From: Methanomassiliicoccaceae archaeon UBA328
GTDB lineage: Archaea > Thermoplasmatota > Thermoplasmata > Methanomassiliicoccales > Methanomethylophilaceae
DNA: 64,000 bases
Direction: 5' to 3'
NCBI GenBank assembly: GCA_002506905.1
Contig: DAYM01000007.1
Coordinates: forward strand, 1 to 64,000
A program made the translations under genes and the position numbers. Of this stretch, positions 49,603 to 57,873 are shown piece after piece. The notes beneath the pieces are model-generated. The model had not been told where the DNA came from, did not search any database, and was given only the letters and a program-made list of their open reading frames with translations. Numbering within the stretch: the stretch's first letter is position 1; the number at the start of each line of letters is the position of its first letter.

Positions 49603-52600
49603 TTAGTCTTGGTGCTGCCTCTTGGCAGCTTCCTCTTCGTACTTTGCAACCTCGTCGAAATCCGGCTGCATGATCACTTTACTGATCCCCGACGGAGGCC
49701 TTGTCACCCCTATGAGGTGATCGGCCATCGCCAATGTTACCTTTCTCAATGAAACCTGGATGAACTGCGCCTTGGCAGAGCTTTCTTTCACTCTCTTTGC
49801 CACCATTTCCGCATTGACCGCATCAAGGAACATGTCGACCTCGTCCAGTACGTAGAACGGCGAAGGCTGGTATTCCTGAATGGCAAAGATGAATGCCAAT
49901 GCCGTAAGGGATTTCTCTCCTCCGGACAGCGCCTCCAATCTCAGCAGTTTTCCGTTCTTGGGCTTCGCGTTTATCGAAAGCCCGCCGTCGAACGGATCAT
50001 CCTCGTTCTCAAGGTTCATGTATGCCTCGCCGCCTCCCGACAGCTGGGCGTATATCGCCTTGAAATTGGTATTGACGGCATCGTAGGATTTCATGAACAG
50101 GCCCTTCTTCTGGGCATTCAGCGACTCCGCCAAACGGTCCAGATCTTTGATCTGCTTCTGCAGTGCTCCCACATCTGCCATCAGTGAATCGTATCTCTTC
50201 TTCCTCTCATCGTAGTCCTCGATCGCACGGAGGTTCACATTGCCTATGCGGGCCATGATGTTCTCGCATGACCTGATCGTGCGCCTGAGCTCCTCCTCGG
50301 AGGGTATGGGCATCTCGACCTCGAAGGTTATTGCCTGAAGGTCTGCCTCCAGCTGTTCGAGGTTGCCCTGTATGATCGCTATCTGAGCGGACTGGGAATC
50401 CCTCATTCCCGTTTTGGTCTCGATCTTCTCGACCGTGCTCGTCCTCTGGTTGTCCAGAAGATACTTCTTCTGCATGAGGGCGTCTTTCTCGTTCCTGAGG
50501 CCCTCGATCCCGTTCTCCATCTCGCGCTCGATGTTCCTGAGACCTTCGAGTTCGACCTTGACCTTCTGGATCTCGGCAGTATTGTTCTCGATCAGCTTAC
50601 GGTCCTCGGCGATCTTCCTATTCACTGCGGACAGCTGACCGTCCAGGGACTCCTTCTGACTGTTGAGTCCGACGATCTCTGCGCTGAGAGCGTTGCATTG
50701 GGATTCGAGGTCAGAGACCTCTCCCCTGATCTTGTAGATGCTGTCCCTGACGGTCTGGATCTTCTCCTGGATCTCGGCGGGGGCGATCTCTTTGATGCGG
50801 TCCCTGACCGCGGTCCTCTCCGTCCTGAGGTTCTCCAGTGCCTCGGATACGCTTCCGAGGTCGTCCTTCGCTTCCTGAAGTTCGTTCTCGGCCTCGGCGC
50901 ATTCTTTCTTCTTGGCCTCGAACTCGGAGGATATCGTCTCCTTCTGTTTCCTCAGCTGCTGAAGCTGGGCGTTCAGTTCGCCGACCTTGGCCTGGCTTCC
51001 CATGCCTGCTGCGCTGGCCTTCCTCATCTCGTCATCCATTGTGCGGATGCCGTTCCTGAGTTCCCTGAGTTGGGAAAGGAGATAGTCGAGCGACCCGTTG
51101 GCCGCTCTGAGCTTGGATCCTACTTCCTCGAGTTTCGATTCCGATGCGGAACCGAACTTCATGACACTCTGCTGGTTGATCGTTCCTCCGACCATCGCAC
51201 CGGATGCCTCTATGAGTTCTCCGGCCTTCGTGACCAGCCTCACGCCTCCCATCAGACTGCGGGCGGTGTCGATGTTGCCGACGACCAATGTGTCCTGGAA
51301 AACATACCAGAATGCGTTGGCGTATTTCGGATCGAAATCGATGAGGTCTGTGGCATATCCCTCGGTCTGTTTGACGATCATGATCGCCTTTGCCCTGGGC
51401 TTGCCTCCCATCATCTTGCTGAGCGGAAGGAACGTGACCCTTCCGAGCCTTTGCTTCTTAAGGTACGAGATGCAGTCTGCGGCCACCTGATCGTTGTCGA
51501 CCACTACCGCCTGCATCTTTCCTCCGGCCGCGATCGAAAGCGCAGTCTCGTATCCGGGGTCCACTGTGGCGAGCTCCTGGATGGTCCCGTGGATGCCGGG
51601 CATCTCTCCCTTGTCCCTGAGGGCCAGGATCTCTTTCACAGCGGCACTTCCGCCGTTGAACCTCTCGGAGACCTTCTTCTCCGCCGAAAGCCTGTTGTAC
51701 TCTCCGTCCAGAGTCCTTATGGCCTCCCTGAGTTCGGATTCCTGCTTCTCCAGCTCGGACTCCTGTTTCCTGGCTGCCAGGATCTTATCGGAATACTGTT
51801 TCGATGCGTCGGGACCGGCTTCCTGCTTTACCTGCTGGAGGTTCCACTCCGCATCCTTGATATCGAATATCGCAGACTGCAGCCTCTCGTCCAGCGATGC
51901 CTTCGAACGGTTGTTCTCCTCGGCCATCGCCTCTGCTTTCGCGAGTCTTGCCTGCGCACTCTGCTCTTTTGTGGACAAGTCGTCGATGCTCTTCTCCAAC
52001 TCGCCGAGCCTGTTCTGAAGTTTTGTGTGTTCCCCGCCGTGCTTGGCCATGTCCTCGCTGATCTTCTGATCCTCGGCCTTGGCCTCGACGAGCCTTCCGT
52101 TGGCATCCTCTAACTTGATCCTGAGGTCTGCCAGCGATTCAGATGACGTCTCGAATTCCTTCCTGTTGTCGGATATGGACTCTTCGAATGCCGCCTTGAA
52201 ATTCTCCTGTTCGGTTATGTCGTCGCCTGCACGCTCGATACGGTCTTCGAGCGTCGCGTGCCTGACCTTCGTATCCTCGATCTTTCTCTTGACCTCGGTA
52301 TACTCCGGTCCGATCTTCGCCGCGATCTCTGCTTCCTTGTCGGTGATCGCACGCTCGTTCTCCTCGTACTGGGTGCGGAGTTCCTCTTTCTTTGCGGTGA
52401 GCTCTTCGATCTCCTTGTTGAGCTTGGCGATCATTGCGTTGATGCTCTCGAGTTTGGATTCCTCGATCTGATATTGCCTGTGGACAAGCTGGGCCTTCGC
52501 CATTTCCATGCGGGACTGCGTCTCGATGTACTTCTTGGCGTCCTCCCTGTCCTTCTCCAGCTTCTTCAGCTGGTTCTCGAGTTCCTCTACCAGTATCGAA

Positions 52601-53199
52601 ATGCGCTCGAGATTCGCTGTGGCCTCGGCCTTCTCGCCCAGAGCTTTGCTGAGATCGGTATCGTAACTTGCGATACCGGAAATGCCGTCCAGGACACGCC
52701 TCCTTTCAAGATTGCCCATCTGGACTATCCTGGTGACATCACCCTGCTGCACCAGATTATATCCGTCGGCGCTTATCCTGGCCTTGGTCAGAAGGTTATC
52801 GAATTCGGTCAGCGACGATTTCTGATCGTTGACGAAGAAATATGAGCTGTAATCGGTACCGTTGTCGGACATCTTGACGTAACGCGTCAGCCTGACCGTA
52901 TCGTCATCCCACGGCATCAGCCTGTCCGTATTGTCGAAGACCAGGGAGACCTTCATGAATTTGGCCTTGTTCTTTGCCTTTCCGCCGTCGAATATAAGGT
53001 CGGTGAGTCTTCCGGCCCTGACAGCCTTAGAACTTTTAGGTCCCAAGACAAACAAAATCGCATCCGTTATATTGGATTTACCGGAACCGTTCGGTCCGGT
53101 GACTGCCATATAACCTTCCATTAACGGAATCGTCAGCTTACCGCCGAACGATTTAAAGTTCTCCAGCTCGACCTGCTTTAAGTACACGACATACCCCAT
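49603..53199 (-). CDS. smc: Chromosome condensation protein SMC
   Basis: The 1198-residue protein has the complete SMC structure: Walker A TGPNGSGKSNITDAI, coiled coil (about 170-500), hinge domain (AVVVDNDQVAADCISYLKK and FLPLSKMMGGKPRA), second coiled coil (about 670-1000), signature RLEALSGGEKSLTALAF, Walker B PFYVLDEVDMFLDAVN and D-loop. It is the ATPase arm of condensin with ScpA and ScpB encoded next. The stop TAA is 17 bp before the scpA start. The 5' leader contains a 17-bp palindrome. Confidence 0.96.
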   Translation of the reverse strand: MGYVVYLKQVELENFKSFGGKLTIPLMEGYMAVTGPNGSGKSNITDAILFVLGPKSSKAVRAGRLTDLIFDGGKAKNKAKFMKVSLVFDNTDRLMPWDDDTVRLTRYVKMSDNGTDYSSYFFVNDQKSSLTEFDNLLTKARISADGYNLVQQGDVTRIVQMGNLERRRVLDGISGIASYDTDLSKALGEKAEATANLERISILVEELENQLKKLEKDREDAKKYIETQSRMEMAKAQLVHRQYQIEESKLESINAMIAKLNKEIEELTAKKEELRTQYEENERAITDKEAEIAAKIGPEYTEVKRKIEDTKVRHATLEDRIERAGDDITEQENFKAAFEESISDNRKEFETSSESLADLRIKLEDANGRLVEAKAEDQKISEDMAKHGGEHTKLQNRLGELEKSIDDLSTKEQSAQARLAKAEAMAEENNRSKASLDERLQSAIFDIKDAEWNLQQVKQEAGPDASKQYSDKILAARKQESELEKQESELREAIRTLDGEYNRLSAEKKVSERFNGGSAAVKEILALRDKGEMPGIHGTIQELATVDPGYETALSIAAGGKMQAVVVDNDQVAADCISYLKKQRLGRVTFLPLSKMMGGKPRAKAIMIVKQTEGYATDLIDFDPKYANAFWYVFQDTLVVGNIDTARSLMGGVRLVTKAGELIEASGAMVGGTINQQSVMKFGSASESKLEEVGSKLRAANGSLDYLLSQLRELRNGIRTMDDEMRKASAAGMGSQAKVGELNAQLQQLRKQKETISSEFEAKKKECAEAENELQEAKDDLGSVSEALENLRTERTAVRDRIKEIAPAEIQEKIQTVRDSIYKIRGEVSDLESQCNALSAEIVGLNSQKESLDGQLSAVNRKIAEDRKLIENNTAEIQKVKVELEGLRNIEREMENGIEGLRNEKDALMQKKYLLDNQRTSTVEKIETKTGMRDSQSAQIAIIQGNLEQLEADLQAITFEVEMPIPSEEELRRTIRSCENIMARIGNVNLRAIEDYDERKKRYDSLMADVGALQKQIKDLDRLAESLNAQKKGLFMKSYDAVNTNFKAIYAQLSGGGEAYMNLENEDDPFDGGLSINAKPKNGKLLRLEALSGGEKSLTALAFIFAIQEYQPSPFYVLDEVDMFLDAVNAEMVAKRVKESSAKAQFIQVSLRKVTLAMADHLIGVTRPPSGISKVIMQPDFDEVAKYEEEAAKRQHQD

Positions 53200-53209
53200 G
53201 CAAGGGCAT

Positions 53210-53226
53210 TACGGACAACGTCCGTA
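53210..53226. repeat. 17-bp palindrome in smc leader
   Basis: TACGGAC-AAC-GTCCGTA is a perfect inverted repeat of 7-bp arms and 3-nt centre, 11-27 bp before the smc start codon (53199, minus). In RNA it would form a hairpin close to the ribosome site; in DNA it would be a compact operator. Confidence 0.55.
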
Positions 53227-53251
53227 TTGCATTCCCATCGCCCTTCTGTGC

Positions 53252-53284
53252 GTACTTATATTATTATGCGCAATATATAAGTAC
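53252..53284. promoter_or_regulatory. Symmetric promoter element with inverted TATA motifs
   Basis: GTACTTATAT (53252-53261) and ATATAAGTAC (53275-53284) are perfect inverted copies separated by 13 bp. Each copy contains a TATA-like core pointing outward to smc (minus) or the UspA gene (plus), so this may be a bidirectional promoter or operator. A separate TATA box at 53355-53364 serves uspA better. Confidence 0.45.
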
Positions 53285-53385
53285 CGCGCCCAAAGAAGGA
53301 GCAGAAAGGGGGTGACTGGCCCTTCGATGGGGTATATGAAACCGCATAGGTGCACTATTTAAGGATGCAACACCATCCTTCTTTT

Positions 53386-53805
53386 ATGGTGTCTATTAAG
53401 CGCATTTTGATACCGACGGATGGCAGCGACTGTGCCAAAAAGGCCGCCGAGTATGCATTGGAGATCGCAGAGAAACTGGGCACTGCGGTGCAGTGTCTGT
53501 TCGTGTTCGACTACAACAGCCTTACATCGCTGAAGTTCCCCGATACCGAAGAATACATCCGCGAGACCTGCGACAAAATGGTCAACGAGATCGTCGAGAT
53601 GGGAAAGAAACACAACGTGGAGGTCGGACCCGTCACAGGCACGGGAGATCCGGCGAACTACATCATCAGCATCTCCGGAGACTATGACCTCATAGTGATG
53701 GGGACGGTCGGGCGTACCCGTCTGGCACATGCACTGATGGGAAGTGTTGCCGAGAAGACCGTAAGGCTTGCGAAGTGCCCCGTGCTCGTCGTGAAGGACG
53801 AGTGA
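53386..53805 (+). CDS. Universal stress protein UspA family
   Basis: The 139-residue protein has the UspA fold and ATP-binding signature: RILIPTDGSDCAKKAAEYALE at the start and VMGTVGRTRLAHALMGSVAEKTVR (G2xG9xGS/T pattern) near the end. It binds ATP or AMP and responds to stress; exact role unknown. ATG 53386 is 25 bp after the TATA box CTATTTAAGG, consistent with leaderless mRNA. It is monocistronic and convergent with the HAD gene. Confidence 0.9.
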   Translation: MVSIKRILIPTDGSDCAKKAAEYALEIAEKLGTAVQCLFVFDYNSLTSLKFPDTEEYIRETCDKMVNEIVEMGKKHNVEVGPVTGTGDPANYIISISGDYDLIVMGTVGRTRLAHALMGSVAEKTVRLAKCPVLVVKDE

Positions 53806-54579
53806 TCATTCTTCCAGAAGCGAGGGGATATCGGCTACGGAATCCACCACATAGGTGGGTCTGATATCCGACCCCTCCAGATCTTTTCTGCAGGTCTCTC
53901 CGGACAGTACCAGTACCGATCCGATGCCTGCATCTTCGGCCATCCTTATATCCGTGTAGAGACGGTCGCCGACCATCACCGCACCTGCGGGATCTATACC
54001 CATCTCGGAGGCCGCCATATCCAGCATGAGTCTGTTGGGCTTTCCCACCACTTCCGCCACACATCCCGTGAGCGACTCGTAAAGTCTGATGAACGGACCG
54101 ATATCGACATCATAGGAATCCTCGGTCGGACACACATCGTCCGGATGTGTTGCGACAAGACGGGAGCCTCCCAACAGGAAGTGATAGCCGTCGTTGATCT
54201 TCTTATAATCTATAGTACGGTCGAACGTCAAATAAACTATGTCTGGGTCTTTGTCCGTTATAGGTATTCCCGCCGTCCTGATCTCCTCGGTCACGGCGTC
54301 ACTCGCTATGGGGTAGATGCTCTTCCCGGGATACCTGTCCAAAACATATCTGATGGCTGCGATATTCGATGTGAGGACGTTATCCTCGGTAACATCGAAA
54401 CCCATCTTCCTGACCCTTTCGTAATAGAACGACCTGGGCGCCGATGAATTGTTTGTCAGGAATACGAAGGGTATTCCTTTCTCTTTGAGATATGATATGA
54501 AATCCGCTGCGCCCGGTATGGGATCTCCGCCCTTGTAGACGGTCCCGTCCATGTCGATCATGAATCCTGATACCTTCAT
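53806..54579 (-). CDS. HAD-family phosphatase (NagD-like)
   Basis: The 257-residue protein shows HAD motifs: MIDMDGTVYKGGDPIPGA (Asp nucleophile DxD), VFLTNNSSAPR (motif II) and KPNRLMLDMAASEMGI ... VGDRLYTDIRMAEDAG (motifs III/IV). This is the NagD/phosphoglycolate-type subfamily with a C2 cap. ATG 54579 overlaps the stop of the uracil-DNA glycosylase gene (ATGA), so they share a transcript. Substrate is unknown. Confidence 0.88.
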   Translation of the reverse strand: MKVSGFMIDMDGTVYKGGDPIPGAADFISYLKEKGIPFVFLTNNSSAPRSFYYERVRKMGFDVTEDNVLTSNIAAIRYVLDRYPGKSIYPIASDAVTEEIRTAGIPITDKDPDIVYLTFDRTIDYKKINDGYHFLLGGSRLVATHPDDVCPTEDSYDVDIGPFIRLYESLTGCVAEVVGKPNRLMLDMAASEMGIDPAGAVMVGDRLYTDIRMAEDAGIGSVLVLSGETCRKDLEGSDIRPTYVVDSVADIPSLLEE

Positions 54580-55109
54580 AGTCCGAACCTCTCCTTTACC
54601 ATTCTGATCGTCTGTCTGAGGCCCTCTCTGGCCGCCTTGCTGTAAATGCATGCGGCAGGATGATACGTGGGTATGAACAGCACATCGCGGCCCTTTATAC
54701 TGATGCTCTGATCGGTGTTCACTATATCTGCCATCTTGCCGTCATATCCGAGAAGGTCCCTGCATGAGGATCTCCCGAGACCTATGACCGCCTCGCGGCC
54801 ATAAAGCTCGTCATCGAGGAACGGACGGCATGCAGCCATTTCCTCGGATGTCGGGTCTCTGTTACCGGGAGGCCTGCATTTGACCGTATTCGTGATCATG
54901 ACCTTGGACCTGTCCAAGCCCTCCTCCTGCATTATCTTGTCCAGAAGCTTGCCGGAACGGCCCACGAAAGGCCTTCCCGAAAGGTCCTCGGTCTCACCGG
55001 GGGCCTCGCCTACGAACACCACTTTGGAATCGAGGTCTCCGCTGGGAAGTACGAGGTTCGTACGGCTTTCGCAAAGACCGCATAATCTGCAATCCGGTTC
55101 CGGTCTCAT
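54576..55109 (-). CDS. Uracil-DNA glycosylase, type 4
   Basis: The 177-residue protein carries the [4Fe-4S] Cys ligands of family 4 UDG: C10 and C13 in CRLCGLCESR, C78 in VKCRPPGNRDP and C94 in MAACRPFL. It also has the active GEAPGETED motif and the HPAA motif in PTYHPAACIYS. It removes uracil from DNA in base excision repair. Coupled to the HAD gene downstream and to pyrE upstream by short overlaps. Confidence 0.93.
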   Translation of the reverse strand: MRPEPDCRLCGLCESRTNLVLPSGDLDSKVVFVGEAPGETEDLSGRPFVGRSGKLLDKIMQEEGLDRSKVMITNTVKCRPPGNRDPTSEEMAACRPFLDDELYGREAVIGLGRSSCRDLLGYDGKMADIVNTDQSISIKGRDVLFIPTYHPAACIYSKAAREGLRQTIRMVKERFGL

Positions 55110-55642
55110 GACTTGCTGTCTCTGAGAAGTTCCGATCCCTTCACAAGGGACCTGAGTTCCACTCCGATATCCCTGAGGTTCTCCCTTCCGCCGCCTTCGC
55201 GGTCGATGACGGATATGACGCCTATGACGTCAGCACCTGCTTCTCTGAGTGTTCCTATCGCTTTGATGCTGGAACCTGCGGTGGTGATGACATCCTCGAC
55301 GACAAGAACCTTCTCGCCCTTGTTGAGATCTCCCTCGATGAGCTTTCCGGTACCGTGGTCCTTCTTCTCCTTCCTGATCATAACGAACGGAATGCCTGTC
55401 GCCAGCGAGAGTGCGGCAGCAAGAGGGATGGAACCGAGGACGACACCTGCGATCCTGTCCGGACGGAGGTTGTCCATCTGCATCCTCTCAGCCATGAGCT
55501 GGGAGATCAGATAGAGCACCTTAGGGTTCGTGCTTGCTTTCTTGATATCGATATAGTAGTTGCTCTTAGCCCCGGATGCCAGGGTAAAATCTCCGAACTG
55601 CAGTGCTCCGCAGTCCTCCAATGCTTTTGCGATCTCGCTCAT
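55106..55642 (-). CDS. pyrE: Orotate phosphoribosyltransferase
   Basis: The 178-residue protein has the type I phosphoribosyltransferase features: FTLASGAKSNYYIDIKKA near the start, the PRPP loop VLVVEDVITTAGSSIKA and a flexible RKEKKDHGTGKLIEGDL catalytic loop. It converts orotate to OMP in pyrimidine biosynthesis. Length fits archaeal enzymes (about 175-180). It sits between carS and udg with overlap or short gaps, a mixed operon. Confidence 0.93.
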   Translation of the reverse strand: MSEIAKALEDCGALQFGDFTLASGAKSNYYIDIKKASTNPKVLYLISQLMAERMQMDNLRPDRIAGVVLGSIPLAAALSLATGIPFVMIRKEKKDHGTGKLIEGDLNKGEKVLVVEDVITTAGSSIKAIGTLREAGADVIGVISVIDREGGGRENLRDIGVELRSLVKGSELLRDSKS

Positions 55643-55646
55643 GTAA

Positions 55647-56219
55647 TCACCAGGGCTCCTTCTTGACGCCCCATTTGTAACCTATGATGTTTGCGAGGCG
55701 GTGTATCGCAAACATGATCAGTAACAGGAACAACAGTGCCGCTATGTTCCAACCATCGAAATACGTGGAATATACCCAGCCGGGGAAGAATATGGCAGTT
55801 ACCAGGAATGCCCCGAATACGAAATCGTACTGGTCCAGGATAGGCGCCTTCTCTCCTCTCTTGAGTCCGAGCCTCCTCTTGATGAATGCTCCCATGAGAT
55901 CTCCGAGAACGGCTCCGAACGAGAGGCACACGACGATGCCGAGATTAGACCAGAACGGTCCGTATCCCCAGAAGTCCTTGGGATCGAAGAAATATGCAAT
56001 ATCGATCAGGATTATCCCCGTGACTATTCCCACCAAAGCACCTGCGAAGAATCCTTTCCAGGTCTTTCCGTTCCCGAATATTCTCCTGCCCCTGAATTTC
56101 CTGCCGCCGTCAATGGTCGGACCGCCTCCGAACAGGGCCGCGGCAGAATTGGGGACCATGGCAGGTATGAACAGCCAGATCCCGTTCAGCATAATCATGA
56201 GGACGCTCACTACATCCAT
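55647..56219 (-). CDS. carS: CDP-archaeol synthase
   Basis: The 190-residue membrane protein has five or so helices and the CarS pattern: NSAAALFGGGPTIDGGRKFRG, FGNGKTWKGFFAG, and VLGDLMGAFIKRRLGLKRGEKAPILDQYDFVFGA (in parts) near the end. It transfers CMP from CTP to unsaturated archaetidic acid. ATG 56219 is selected; upstream open frame has no homology. It lies 4 bp before pyrE on the minus strand. Confidence 0.92.
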   Translation of the reverse strand: MDVVSVLMIMLNGIWLFIPAMVPNSAAALFGGGPTIDGGRKFRGRRIFGNGKTWKGFFAGALVGIVTGIILIDIAYFFDPKDFWGYGPFWSNLGIVVCLSFGAVLGDLMGAFIKRRLGLKRGEKAPILDQYDFVFGAFLVTAIFFPGWVYSTYFDGWNIAALLFLLLIMFAIHRLANIIGYKWGVKKEPW

Positions 56220-56312
56220 AATATCATGACCCTGTACGCGAGATGATGTAATAAGCTTTGGTCCGGCCGTCGATGAAAACCAACATATACTGATGACAGA
56301 GTTGGATGCATC

Positions 56313-56771
56313 ATGTTGGTCCTTGACAGCTCCGCACTTTTTTCGATGGAACAGCTTCCCGAAGAGGAATCCTGCTGTCCTCCGGGCGTCATCAGAGAGC
56401 TCACGAAATACAAGGATCACAGACTCGATCTGTGGGGCGACCTTCTGCGTGTATCCGACTGCGCCGGGGAATCCATGGACAAGGTCACCGAGGCCGCAAA
56501 GAAGAGCGGGGACCTCGGAAGACTGTCTCCCGTGGACATGACCGTATTGGCACTTGCCATAGATGTGAACGGCACCGTATTGACCGACGATTATTCCATC
56601 CAGAATGTCGCACGCATCATGGGGATACCCTGCAGGGCGGTGGGGCAGTCGGGCATCAAAAAAGTAGAGAAATGGAACTACCAATGCATCGGCTGCAGGA
56701 AATGGTACAAGGAAAAACTTCCGGAATGCCCCATATGCGGTTCTTCGATGAGGGCCTGCAGAAGGAAATGA
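56313..56771 (+). CDS. nob1: Endonuclease Nob1
   Basis: The 152-residue protein has a PIN nuclease domain: VLDSSALFS with the first Asp, VIRELTKYKDH, SPVDMTVLALA and VLTDDYSIQNVA acidic motifs, followed by a zinc ribbon (CIGCRKWY, then CPICGSS). This is the archaeal Nob1 that cuts the 3' end of 16S rRNA. Convergent with the geranylgeranyl reductase gene, directly adjoining at 56771/56772. Length fits the family. Confidence 0.92.
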   Translation: MLVLDSSALFSMEQLPEEESCCPPGVIRELTKYKDHRLDLWGDLLRVSDCAGESMDKVTEAAKKSGDLGRLSPVDMTVLALAIDVNGTVLTDDYSIQNVARIMGIPCRAVGQSGIKKVEKWNYQCIGCRKWYKEKLPECPICGSSMRACRRK

Positions 56772-57869
56772 TCACGGGAACAGATGCTTGCATCTGATCA
56801 GCTTGCCCATGCGCCTGGTACCCAGGATGGCCATGCACATGACCGTGCGCCTTTCGGATCCGAATGCGAATGTGTCTGCAAGCTTCTTGTTGTTGGCGGC
56901 GATCTTCAGGGGCTTGTAGAGGATGTTCCTCCATTCTGTCTCGTAATCTTCCAACGAACGCCCGTTCCTGACGTTATCTCCGGCGACCTGACCGCATACG
57001 CGGCCTGCTATCATGGCAAGGGGCACACCGCCGCCGTTGACCGATATCACATGGCCTGCGGCATCTCCGACGACCATACCGTTATGCGATACCGTTCTGT
57101 CCAATGCTCCCTCGCTGGGAACGTACTTTCCCTCGAGCCTCGGAGAGATTATGTCGAAACCGCGCTTCTCCGAGAATTCTTTGAAATAACCTTCCAATGA
57201 ACCGTTTGCGAACTTGGGGGAGAATCCTACACCCACGTTGGCCTGTCCTGCCTTGGGAATGATCCAGCTGTATGCCCCGGGAGCGATGTCTCCGAAGAAC
57301 ATGACAACATACGGGTCGAAATCGCCTTTTGCCTGGGCCGTGACCGCAGGGTAGGGGTTCTTGTTCCTGGGAAGCCCGAGACTGCGTGCAACACGGGATC
57401 CGGGGCCGTCGGCACCTATGATGACCTTGTACTCGATCTCGCCCTGCGATGTTATCGCACGGCCGTCCTTGATCGTGTCGAAAGAACAGTTCTTGATCAG
57501 GTCTGCACCCGCATCGCATGCCTGCTTTGCGAGATACTAATCGAATCTGTCCCTGTCAGTGGTATAACCGGTAAAATCCAGGATCGATACCTTTCCTTTG
57601 GGATTGACCAGTTTTATGCCTTCTATCGATCTCAGACGGAGATCCGAAGGTGTATCGAAAAGAGTCCCTTCGTCAGTTAGGTTGGGGAACATCCCTTTGA
57701 TCTCGTCTATCGACGGGATCAGTTCGCCGCATCTCACGGGTATGCCCACGTTGGAACGGCGTTCTATGAAAGTGACCTGTGCACCCTTTTCCGCGGCATA
57801 TCTCGCGGCAGTGCTTCCTGCGGGGCCGGAACCCACAACAAGAACGTCTGTCTTGAGTCTGTCCGTCAA
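56772..57869 (-). CDS. Geranylgeranyl reductase with in-frame amber codon
   Basis: One open frame is interrupted only by a TAG at codon 111 (57537-57539 on the plus strand: CTA). Read through, it gives 365 residues. The N-terminal FAD motif is VVGSGPAGSTAARYAAEKG and CGELIPS follows. After the TAG come YLAKQACDAGAD, GADGPGSRVARSLGLPR, WIIPKAGQANVG, and VVGDAAGHVIS. These are the landmarks of digeranylgeranylglycerophospholipid reductase, which saturates the isoprenoid chains of archaeal lipids. The position of TAG (RDRFD-TAG-YLA) is usually Lys or Arg in the family. The TTG start lies 4 bp after the GGPP synthase stop, so both are co-transcribed. Readthrough as pyrrolysine is inference. Confidence 0.85.
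57537..57539 (-). other. In-frame TAG in geranylgeranyl reductase
   Basis: The codon is TAG (amber) between GAT and TAT in the frame. It is the only stop in the 366-codon frame before the terminal TGA. No TAG is used as a stop by any intact gene called in this window, so TAG appears to be a sense or very rare codon here. Confidence 0.85.
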
Positions 57870-57873
57870 AGGA

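Noticed and set aside
50698..52113. Long plus-strand ORF opposite smc
   Set aside because: Shadow of coiled-coil sequence on the other strand; composition is Leu/Arg-biased with no domain.
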